Assembly (NCBI GenBank): GCA_916048095.2
Contig: OU696573.1
Coordinates: 5,525,418-5,589,417 of the forward strand
Length of the DNA: 64,000 bases
DNA from: Sacculina carcini
Taxonomy: Eukaryota > Arthropoda > Thecostraca > Sacculinidae
Direction of reading: 5' to 3'
Position 1 is the first letter of the stretch. The number at the start of each line of letters is the position of its first letter. A model generated the notes under the pieces. It ran no database searches, was not told the origin of the DNA, and saw only the letters and a list, made by a program, of their open reading frames with translations. Position numbers and translations under genes: made by a program. Positions 11,279-19,717 of this stretch are shown here, piece by piece.

Positions 11279-11832
11279 TGCGACGGCACCAGCGGCATCA
11301 ACTCGTCTGCCAGCTTGCCGAGCTGTTCCAGCGGCGTCTGCTGTTGTGCAGCCAAGACCGGGCCGAGAGCTGGTGGTAACGCCTGAGTAAACTTGTGACG
11401 AACTAAATCTTCCGTCACTTTTACTTTGCGTGCACGCGCCATCAGCTCACTAAGATAAACAGATGGTCGACCAGTCATGACAGTGCTAGAAATGAGCCCC
11501 TCAAATAGCTCCGTTTTGGATTTCTCGAGAGTCTGAAGAACCTCGGATTTGAGCTGTGAGTATGACTCTTGCTCCATTGTAGCAGGACTGACTTTGCACA
11601 CCACGTTCGGGGGCAGAGCTGCGATGACGTGGTAGAATTTTGTGGACTCTACCGACACTCGCTGGAGACGAAATTGTGCCTCCATGATTGCGAACCAGCC
11701 TTCCATGCAATTCTCCATGAAAGGCGGTGGCTTAATAGTCACGCCATGCACAGGAGAAGCGGAAACGTCGACCACTGGTGTACTTTCGGCCCCGTTTTTA
11801 GTGGGAAATGGGGCGGCGTTAACGCTCGCCAT
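10990..11832 (-). CDS. gag: Gypsy-2 gag
   Basis: Start chosen at ATG 11832, about 160 nt inside the element; the open frame runs further upstream but has no gag similarity there. About 280 aa. The motif VTIKPPPFME followed by WFAIMEAQF is the signature of arthropod CsRn1-type gag. The C-terminus has a spaced Cys/His finger (CRGHIFFGAAARTC) instead of a classic zinc knuckle, as in that clade. The end overlaps pol by about 290 nt in a different frame, compatible with programmed frameshifting. A short gag remnant of the same kind lies at 53265-53330. Confidence 0.88.
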   Translation of the reverse strand: MASVNAAPFPTKNGAESTPVVDVSASPVHGVTIKPPPFMENCMEGWFAIMEAQFRLQRVSVESTKFYHVIAALPPNVVCKVSPATMEQESYSQLKSEVLQTLEKSKTELFEGLISSTVMTGRPSVYLSELMARARKVKVTEDLVRHKFTQALPPALGPVLAAQQQTPLEQLGKLADELMPLVPSQCLAAPGMFTQAATTHRSGRQQERVSNARYGIGLQPFHSDQRPKVCRGHIFFGAAARTCKPWCQWPRKPANLAMQPSSRGSSPVPADRSRPSTPEN

Positions 11833-11972
11833 AATGAAAGTTAAATTTGTGAACAAATTGAACAGAAAAGAATGAAATGGTAAATTAAATGAAGAAAGAA
11901 ATTTAAAGGAAAAAGATGAAATGAAGAAATCAAAACTCACGGAAGATGTGAACCTCGTAGGCGTCGAAGAAT

Positions 11973-11991
11973 GATCACGTCGGGGTCACCA
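11973..11991 (-). other. Gypsy-2 primer binding site
   Basis: Reads TGGTGACCCCGACGTGATC on the minus strand, 3 nt downstream of the 5' LTR. The leading TGG complements the CCA end of a tRNA. Confidence 0.85.
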
Positions 11992-11994
11992 GTA

Positions 11995-12451
11995 TGTGGC
12001 GTCGTGAAGCCACATTGAAAACGAGGAAGACACGGCGAGAAAAGTCTATTGCAGGCGAGATCACAATACAAGATAATACCAGCGAATGCGAGCGAATCGG
12101 AGCGAATGGCCCTTTGACCGGCAGTGTGCCGTGTTATATAAGCTCGGTCATGTGACCTTTCACACGGTCACATGACCATTCACACGGTCACATTCCTACA
12201 CAAACGCCTAACCGCGTTCACCAATACAGAAGGATACATACAGACATACACTTGACATGCATACACGCCAGACACGCATACAAACGAGCGAAACGCACAC
12301 ACAAAGGATACACTTGGATACACACAGACATACACTTGACATGCATACACGCCAGACACGCATACAAACGAGCGAAACGCACACACAAAGGATACACTTG
12401 GATACACACAGACATACAACCGCCCAACCACGCAACTTGCACGCCTCCACA
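11995..12451 (-). repeat. Gypsy-2 5' LTR
   Basis: Nearly identical to 7046-7502 (two visible substitutions), so the insertion is young. It has the same 84-bp internal duplication. Confidence 0.92.
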
Positions 12452-12770
12452 AGTGCTGCTGCAGTTTTTCAAATCGTATTGTGCGGTATCTTGTGCTCGT
12501 GAAGGGAAATTGTGGGGTGCATTGCTGTATTATGTTGTATTTATCACATATATCAGTTTGTATCATGTTTTTGTTTGTGTATCGTGTTTTTTTGTCGTGC
12601 TGAACATACGACCCTAGTGTTGTGATCCGTGCAAAACGGAACACGTCCTACCAAGTCCAATACGAGTCAAGGACTCAATGGACATTTGTTGTCATTATTG
12701 TATATTATTGTTGCTTTTTTGTGTAATGTTATACGACAATATACTCAAATGAACTGAACTGAACTGAACA
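12452..12770 (+). repeat. 3' end of LINE B with (TGAAC)n tail
   Basis: The interrupted LINE resumes directly after the AGTG duplication. It continues as non-coding 3' UTR and ends in several TGAAC units at about 12752-12770. The same pentamer run also serves as the tail of an oppositely oriented LINE 3' end that begins here, so two LINEs meet tail to tail. Confidence 0.6.
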
Positions 12771-13207
12771 TTAAGACATTTATATCGCGCTTTTCACCCG
12801 AGGGTCTCCAAAGCGCTCACACACACACACTCAAGTACAAGAGTCATACACATATACAATCACGAATAGTACAGTACAGTACAGTATTACATTTATATGG
12901 CGCTTCACACCAAAGCTATCTAAAGCGCACGCACACACATACACACACATATACACACATACACAGAGACAAACACAACACACAGACATACACACACACA
13001 CACACATACACACACACACACAGAGAGAGAGACAAACAAAGACACACACACATATAGACACGCGGATATTAAAACATCACAAGGCAACATACACATATAC
13101 ACAAACATAGACACGTAGATTTACATAAACACAGACAAACACATAGGTATAGATAACCAAGGTACTTTAAAACCAAGAACGGGAAAAAGCAAAGACAATA
13201 TGACTAA
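12771..13207 (-). repeat. Two successive LINE 3' termini with CA-rich UTR
   Basis: Read on the minus strand, GCGCGATATAAATGT (about 12780) and GCGCCATATAAATGT (about 12890) are two copies of one LINE 3' terminal word. The second is followed by GTACT/ACTGT-type pentamers near 12868-12885. Between and to the right lie CA/TG microsatellites (about 12815-13115). Confidence 0.65.
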
Positions 13208-14479
13208 TTAAAGAATTAAAGAGCAAAGACAATATGACTTAATACGATATTTTTCTGAGATGGTGACAGAATTACTGTGGCCTGATGAAGAGTACGAGAT
13301 GTTAAGTAAGTATTTTTTACAGTGTCGTTTAAATGAATCAAGCGATCGAATGGAACGAAGGTAAGACGGGAGCTTGTTATATATACGAGGGCCCTGTATA
13401 GAAAAACAGCTATAATAGTGAGAATGGCGAGAAGGAAATTGAGGCTCAGATAGTATGCATTTGTTGTCAGACCTAAGATGAACAGAGTTGAGTGAAACCT
13501 TATACGAGAACATGTTGAATATATTATCAGGTTTGTGAAGGATTAAAGCAGAATGGATAAGTGTACAAATACGAAACTCAATCATAGCTTTCATAGGAAG
13601 CCAACCTAATTTGTGAGGATAAGAGGTAATGTGAGAGCCATAAGGGAGGAAGAATATAAGGCAGCAAGGTTGGTTCAGGATGGATTGAAATAACATAAGT
13701 TGGCGATGATTTAAGGATAGAAAAAGTGAGCAACAATAGAGTACCCTAGATACTACAAGAGCATTAACTAATTTACGAGAAGCAGGAACATCAATAAACT
13801 TACGTATAAAGTATATACGACGAATTTGAAAATTATATTGGCCGATAATCTCGGAGATATATGGATCAAATGATAAGTTGTCGTCGAAGAATACACCTAA
13901 ATTCCTAACAGTGGCAGAAGGAGAGAAGGGAAGGGTAGTAGAGAGAGGGGAAGAATTAAAGAGCACATATCGGGTCTTGTCAGGACTTAGTTTCAACTGA
14001 CGAGGGGTAGACCAGTCATTAACAGCGTTCATAATAGAACGAAAAGGCATGGAAGACAAATAATCAGATATCAAGACTATTTGAACATCGTCAGCAAATA
14101 TCTGGAATGAAGAAACAGTTGAGCGAAGTAAATTGCCTAAAGGAGTAAGATAAACATTGAACAAAAGAGGACCAAGAACAGAACCCTGAGGCACCCCAGA
14201 CAAGAGAGGACGAATCCCACTAGGAGAGGAACCAGGAAGATCAACATACTGTTGTCTACCAGATGAATAGGATGGGAAAAAGGAAAGTACTTTACCACCT
14301 ATACCTAGATCGCGTAAGGTTTGGATGAGGATCGAGTGATTGACAGTATCGAAAGCAGCTGAGAAGTCAAGCTGAATCAATACCGCATACTGACCAAAAA
14401 GTGTGGCTTTCAAAACAGAGTTATAAATACAAAGCAACGAAGTTTCTGTGTTATGAGATAGACAAAACCCAAAACACAC
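13208..14479 (-). CDS. LINE C reverse transcriptase, 5'-truncated (423 aa open)
   Basis: The ORF enters RT at about block 3 (LIQLDFSAAFDTVNH) and carries GVPQGSVLGPLLFN, IFADDVQIV (catalytic block; FADD replaces YADD), RNLGVFFDDNL and the C-terminal domain (GWLPMKAMIEFRI, GPRIYNKLPSYLRSI). No internal stop occurs. The endonuclease and N-terminal RT blocks are missing: upstream, at about 14480, the sequence passes into CA repeats, as expected of a 5'-truncated insertion. Same family as LINE E (18.9-15.0 kb). L2/CR1-like by motif and by the 3' terminal word. Confidence 0.88.
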   Translation of the reverse strand: MCFGFCLSHNTETSLLCIYNSVLKATLFGQYAVLIQLDFSAAFDTVNHSILIQTLRDLGIGGKVLSFFPSYSSGRQQYVDLPGSSPSGIRPLLSGVPQGSVLGPLLFNVYLTPLGNLLRSTVSSFQIFADDVQIVLISDYLSSMPFRSIMNAVNDWSTPRQLKLSPDKTRYVLFNSSPLSTTLPFSPSATVRNLGVFFDDNLSFDPYISEIIGQYNFQIRRIYFIRKFIDVPASRKLVNALVVSRVLYCCSLFLSLNHRQLMLFQSILNQPCCLIFFLPYGSHITSYPHKLGWLPMKAMIEFRICTLIHSALILHKPDNIFNMFSYKVSLNSVHLRSDNKCILSEPQFPSRHSHYYSCFSIQGPRIYNKLPSYLRSIRSLDSFKRHCKKYLLNISYSSSGHSNSVTISEKYRIKSYCLCSLIL

Positions 14480-15179
14480 TCACCTACATACACACACACA
14501 CACACACACATACACACACACACACACACAAAACAGACAAGTACATATACGCACAAACACAAGCATACACTCACGTTTACATACTCAAAAACACAAAAAT
14601 ACACACGCACATACATATTGATTAATAAAGCACATCAGACATACAGGACAAAAGACAACACAACATAGAACACAATATGACAACACAGCAGGCATACAAC
14701 GACATACACTCAGATTAACAAATCACAACACAATAGACACACAAATACAAACCAGAAAACACAACATAACAGACACACAAATACATACACTCAAACAAAT
14801 AGACAGAGAACAGAACTCAACAGACACACAAATACAGATAACAGAGCTGAACTCGACAACACACATATATCAAACAATGGAGAAACGTACATACACAAGA
14901 ACGGAAAACACACGCATGAAGCACATACACATAGAAGACAGAATTAGGAAATTATCAGACCTTATATTCAGTACTAATATATACAATATTATTAAGAGAG
15001 TAATAAAACTTAGTTATGAAGACATTTTTAGTATGTTTTTTTAAAAGAGATAGAGATTTGATTGAGCGCATTGAGGGAGAAAGCGTATGGTAGATACGAG
15101 GTCCTAAGATAGAGAAACAACGATGGTAGTGAGAATGCCTCGAAGGAATGGAACGTTCAACTAGTAGAAAAGGATTGTT
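14480..15179 (-). pseudogene. C-terminal remnant and 3' UTR of LINE E
   Basis: About 15000-15179 still reads, on the minus strand, as the LINE C-terminal block (PSRHSHYHRCFSILGPRIY). It matches the LINE C block PSRHSHYYSCFSIQGPRIY. It is the continuation of LINE E beyond the inserted LINE F. The rest is an A/CA-rich 3' UTR with a CA microsatellite at about 14490-14530. Confidence 0.65.
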
Positions 15180-16134
15180 CAGTTCAGTTCAGTTCAGTGT
15201 ATTTGTTATAGCGCCTGTCATACACGGGCGCGCAGCTGCTAAACAGTATTAACAAGCGGACAAAGCTAAACAGTTATTACAGAAACAATAAAAAGAACAC
15301 ATGAATGAATAAATATTACACGATTCAAATAACACAATGAACACATTTACACAATGAGAAGAACACATTGAAGGGTGATTGAGGAACACAATAACAGAGT
15401 ATAATAAACATAATTAGACTAAAACATAGGTAAACACAAACATACATGCATTCGCGCCCACACACATATCAGAGAGAGGCAAAATGAGTCAAGGAATGAG
15501 TCACGGGATCAAAGGAAATTTCGACAAGATGTTTGCGTAGAGAAGAGGTAAAAGATCGATACGTGAGCGAGGAGGTGATATGAGAAGGGAGCGAGTTATA
15601 TAATCGAGGACCGTAGAACGAGAAGGATTTAGAAGACCAGGCAGATTCATTGAGGGCGCGAGGACAGCATAGAGGAGCAGGATAACGGAAAGTGGGATTA
15701 GAAGAGGGAGAGAGCAGATCAGAAAGATATAAAGGTTGATTAGGAGCATGTAAGAGTTTGAATATTATGCAGCAGATTTTGAAGTGAATGCGCGATTTAA
15801 TAGGAAGCCAACGGAATTGAAACAGAAAAGGAGAAGTATGGCGACAGAAGATAGGATGCGAAACAAAACGACAGGATTGATTCATTACACGCTGAAGAAT
15901 TTTTAAAGAATAATTAGGACAGCTGAAGTGGAGTGAGTTGCAGTAGTCGAGTCTGGAGAAGATAAGAGAATGAATAAGCTTGATTGCAGAGGGCTGATCG
16001 AGACAGGGACGGATGGGATAAAGCGAGCGAAGAATCAAGCGACAAGTGCGAGCAGTAGAAAGGATATTGGTTGAGAAGGAAAGGGAAGAGTAAAAAATAA
16101 CACCAAGATTTTTAACAGTCACTGAAAGAGACAA
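15180..16134 (-). mobile_element. LINE F, 5'-truncated, inserted in LINE E
   Basis: The ORF 15469-16134 is an RT C-terminal part (VKNLGVIFYSSLSF, RTCRLILRSLYPIRP, RLDYCNSLHF, PRLYNSLPSHI), close to LINE A at the window start. The 3' end at about 15203-15220 carries the word GGCGCTATAACAAATACAC (minus strand) and a CTGAA pentamer tail (about 15180-15203). On the minus strand the bordering LINE E sequence repeats as AACAAT(T)CC on both sides, a plausible target duplication. The ORF has no stop but lacks the catalytic blocks. Confidence 0.82.
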
Positions 16135-16366
16135 GGGGAATTGTTAGAAGACCTATGAGAAAGAGATGAGGTTTTATAAGACATAAGGTCAAACAGATAC
16201 GCAGGCTTACGAAGATGAAGAGCTGAATGAATAATTAAACAAATACGATACTCAATAAGAGCCTTAATGGGAAGTAACCTAAGTTTTTGTAAAGAAGAAG
16301 AGACATGAGAACCCAAAGGAAGATTTATTATCATACGACAGGCTGTAGCGCGGTGTATCAGCAAGG

Positions 16367-16923
16367 GATATGGACCCGTTAGCGGCAGTGTCATTTTGAG
16401 GCCTAATTCTCATACTCTCTCTTTGCCGTCCTAATCCGACAGGTCGCCCTAGGCGCACACAGGTTTAACTAGTGCTGGAGCTAAAATTTGAAAATCGAGA
16501 CAAAATCCTACAAAGGGCGCTGAAACTTGGCGTTGCATTGACATGGATTATAAGAAACGACACTCAAGTCAGAATGCGAGAGATGGCAATAATAAAATGT
16601 CAATAAATATGAACATGCTGGTCTTGTCACCTAACCTAACCTAACCAAACCTAAGCAACCCACCTAACCTAACCTTACCAAACCTAACTTACGTTTATCG
16701 CGAGGAACGGCTTATTATCACACTCTGTTTAGCGCATTTCCCGCGTTCCCGTTTTATGTCTCAAACGGCCAGTTTCAACGCCCTCTAGCGGATTGTCTCA
16801 AACGGACATTATTAGCTCCGGTATGGTCTTGGCGCGCCCATGGCACGAGTCGGATTATGTAGAGGTTGAGAGCGCCCGTGAAGTCGGTCTCTAAGTGTCA
16901 CGGCAGCAAAGTGGGTAGTCTCC
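16367..16923. mobile_element. 557-bp insert within the 5' LTR, flanked by ATCAGCAAGG
   Basis: ATCAGCAAGG occurs at 16357-16366 and again at 16924-16933, while the 3' LTR has it once; it is therefore a 9-10 bp target duplication. The insert has no ORF and holds two CCTAA-rich islands (16630-16690). Its ends (GATATGGACCC and GGTAGTCTCC) are at best weakly inverted. The duplication length would fit a Mutator-type MITE, but the family is unproven. Confidence 0.75.
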
Positions 16924-17721
16924 ATCAGCAAGGCACCGCTGCCTACACACCACGTGGCTGCACTCTCTCCGCTCTCTCCAGAGCGCTCACGCGCTGCTGG
17001 CTTGCAGGAGCATCGCGCCACTGGGCGTGGCTTCAAGCGTTTGCGGACGTTTCCGCCAGGCGCCGCCACGGGCACTGGCTGCGGCATCTGGCGTGTTTGT
17101 ATGTGTGTGTGTATTTGTGTGAATGTAATTCATGAGTCGTCAAATAAACTCTCGCGAGAGTACTGTGTTTCACTGGTGTAGCGAGGCGGCGCGATACTCA
17201 ACATCTCAGCATTGCGCCGCCTAACGGCTCCGCTACATTGGTGACCCCTGTGGAACACTCTTTCCTTCTGTTTTGTTTGCTTTGCTTTTCATCGTCTTCA
17301 TCCTCGCGTTTTATCTTCATCATTTTCGGATTTTTGTCAAGACTTTCTGCCGGCTCAGGAGGCTGCACGCGGCTATCACCATCAACGCTATCGCTGCACG
17401 GACGCGTCACCTCGACACAGCAGCGACAGCGGCCGGCTCCGACGGGTGACAGCCAAGCTGGACGGCCCCCGGCAACGACGTCTGCTCTCCAGAAACGCGC
17501 GCCTCGCCGACTCACTGGCGGCGCCTCAGCCTGGGCCTCATTCAGTTTTCCCACCCCAGCCAAGCACACCACAGTGCATAAACCTCCTGCAGCTCCAAAA
17601 TTTCGCCGCTCGCCTCATCGTCACACACTTCTTCCACCACTCGTCCTCCGATCCACATCGTTCCAACAAAGCCACATTCGCCGTTCGTCCTCTCCGTGGC
17701 CGCCCGTCTAGGGGGGAGATG

Positions 17722-18048
17722 TGTAGCGCGGTGTATCAGCAAGGCACCGCTGCCTACACACCACGTGGCTGCACTCTCTCCGCTCTCTCCAGAGCGCTCA
17801 CGCGCTGCTGGCTTGCAGGAGCATCGCGCCACTGGGCGTGGCTTCAAGCGTTTGCGGACGTTTCCGCCAGGCGCCGCCACGGGCACTGGCTGCGGCATCT
17901 GGCGTGTTTGTATGTGTGTGTGTATTTGTGTGTATGTAATTCATGAGTCGTCAAATAAACTCTCGCGAGAGTACTGTGTTTCACTGGTGTAGCGAGGCGG
18001 CGCGATGCTTAACATCTCATCATTGCGCCGCCTAACGGCTCCGCTACA
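17722..18048 (+). repeat. TRIM 3' LTR
   Basis: 327 bp, uninterrupted reference copy. It differs from the 5' LTR at about four visible positions. It has GC-rich 5' sequence, a TG microsatellite and an AATAAA at about 17954. Confidence 0.88.
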
Positions 18049-18885
18049 AGGCATTATTAATAATAGATTGAAGTTTCCTAAGCTGGCGGTGGTTGAGAGA
18101 TAGTATAAGAGAACAACAATACTGAATGTTACTGAAGATGAATGGGTTAGCTAACTTGAAAGCAGCAGAAATAGTTATATATCTACGATTGGAATTGATA
18201 CGCTTGAATTGGAAGTTACAAAATCTTATAATGTCAGAGATGTGTGGATCGAAAGAGAGTTATCGAGTATGATACCAAGACTGCGTACTGAGCAGGATAG
18301 GGGTATACTAAAAGAAGTAGTGCTATTAGAAAATGGAAAGAGAATATACTTAGTCTTATCAGGATTTAGTCTGAAATGCCGAGTGAAGTGCCCATTTTCA
18401 ATATCAGCTAGAACAGAACTGACTGAAGAGTGAGCAATAGACACGGAAGAGAGAAGGATTGGAATGTCGTCAGCGAAAATTTGAAAGGACACATCGTAAC
18501 GACGAACAACTTTCCCTACGGAGGTAGGATACATATTGAAGAGGAGAGGACCTAAGACAGAGCCTTGAGGTACACCACAAGTTAGTGGGTAGGCCTCACC
18601 ACAAGAATCAGCACAGGGAGAAACAAACTGAGATCTATCAGAAAGATAAGAGCGAAGGAAAGAGAGAGCTGTGCCGCCAATGCCTAAATCCAAAAGAATA
18701 TCAACAAGAGGAAGATGATTAACAGAGTCAAATGCAGCAGAGAAGTATATCTGTATAAGTTTAACATCCTTACCAGAGAGAGTGGATTTGAGAATAGAAT
18801 CATAGATACAAATTAGAAAAGTTTCTGTAGAGTGAAAGTGACGGTGTTGGTAGCCATGGCTACGCCAAAACTGACAACAACGCAC

Positions 18886-19333
18886 GTTCGTCAGCGATAC
18901 CAGATCCCAGGCAAATTGCGTAAGAATTCGCGAAATCTTTATAAAGACTGGTATGTGCGTGAATCGCCAATACGAATTGCCTTTAAAAAGTCAACGATGC
19001 GAACAGTTTTCTCAAACGCTATATTCGCACGGGCACGAAACACACTAAACCGTACACAGTAATGACGGCGCAGAACAATCGAGTCGACACGAAAACAAGT
19101 CAGAAAGCGAGGGGCGATGCACGGTGCCCAACAGCGCAATGCGCGTGTGTAGCGGCATCCGTACGTGTGACGAGTGTTTTTGCCGAATAGGTGGCGGTGC
19201 GATATGCGTACATATACATTGTTTGTTTTTGTTATTTAATATGTACAGCATGTATTGCTCTTATGTGTTGCATTAGAATTATTATTGCAGAGTTGTGTAA
19301 TGTTATTCTACGTGTTGTGCTTATGCATTTTTT
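18886..19333. other. Unassigned stretch between LINE E and the LTR of element 3
   Basis: LINE E similarity fades near 18900. The remainder shows no ORF of note and no repeat that I recognise. Confidence 0.4.
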
Positions 19334-19660
19334 TGTAAAACAAGCGGAGAAAAACAACGGGGCAAAGCCCTCTCACCTTCGCGCAGGAAAACCCCGCGCA
19401 CACGACGAGAATACGTCCACACAGCGATTATCTCTCAAACACACGGCAACGATGCGTATAATGCACAGGCCACCAACCGAATTGACGCTCGACCGCTCGC
19501 AAAGCCAGCTTCACACACGCCAGCTGATACACGCCTCCGGCACTAGGCTCAAGTCGCGGCCAATCAGCGCGCAGCAACGTGCGACGTCATACCTCGCACC
19601 ACTCGGCTCAAGTGAACCGCTATGACGTCACACCGCACGCCACTCGACAACAACGCCACA
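19334..19660 (-). repeat. Element 3 3' LTR
   Basis: Direct repeat of 24142-24467. It contains two TGACGTCA-like words (GCGACGTCATACC, TATGACGTCACACC). Confidence 0.9.
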
Positions 19661-19717
19661 TCTCCCCCAGCTTTTCACCTGAAAGCTCACAACAAACACG
19701 CTTGCAAACACGCATGG

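Larger units (their letters stand above)
7046..12451 (-). mobile_element. Gypsy-2: CsRn1-like Ty3/Gypsy retrotransposon with frame-broken pol
   Basis: 457-bp LTRs (7046-7502, 11995-12451) begin TGTGGCG and end CTCCACA. They differ at only two positions by eye. The target duplication is AGTG (7042-7045 and 12452-12455), a perfect 4 bp. The primer binding site, read on the minus strand as TGGTGACCCCGACGTGATC, lies 3 nt inside the 5' LTR and resembles the tRNA-Trp site I associate with the CsRn1 clade. Gag and pol are in different frames on the minus strand. The interval 7503-7803 holds CA-rich and TA-rich simple sequence. Confidence 0.92.
16344..18048 (+). mobile_element. TRIM-like miniature LTR retrotransposon inside LINE E
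   Basis: The LTR runs from TGTAGCG to CGCTACA: 3' LTR 17722-18048 (327 bp), 5' LTR 16344-17237 once its own insert (16367-16923) is discounted. A perfect 4-bp target duplication AGGC flanks it (16340-16343, 18049-18052). A primer site TTGGTGACCCC follows the 5' LTR at 17238. A purine tract AGGGGGGAGATG precedes the 3' LTR. The interior is only 484 bp and codes for no recognisable gag or pol, so movement would need proteins from an autonomous relative; Gypsy-2 shares the TGGTGACCCC primer start. Confidence 0.9.
16119..18885 (-). pseudogene. LINE E reverse transcriptase, interrupted by a miniature LTR element
   Basis: 18049-18885 carries the RT core (FSAAFDSVNH, GVPQGSVLGPLLFN, IFADDIPIL, VRSLGIILDNSL). 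16119-16343 carries the following C-terminal part (LRLLPIKALIEYRI). The two join across the 16344-18048 insertion at the point where LINE C reads continuously. Further 3' the copy is interrupted again by LINE F and ends in 14480-15179. Frames change within the RT part (after 18226), so it is not translatable. Confidence 0.82.

Noticed and set aside
12831..13114. Cys/Val-rich ORFs in TG/CA microsatellites (also at 34744, 39754, 54928, 59851)
   Set aside because: Pure microsatellite translation.
16812..17946. ORFs of 75-166 aa across the TRIM LTRs and interior
   Set aside because: The same frames appear in both LTR copies and contain no gag or pol motif.
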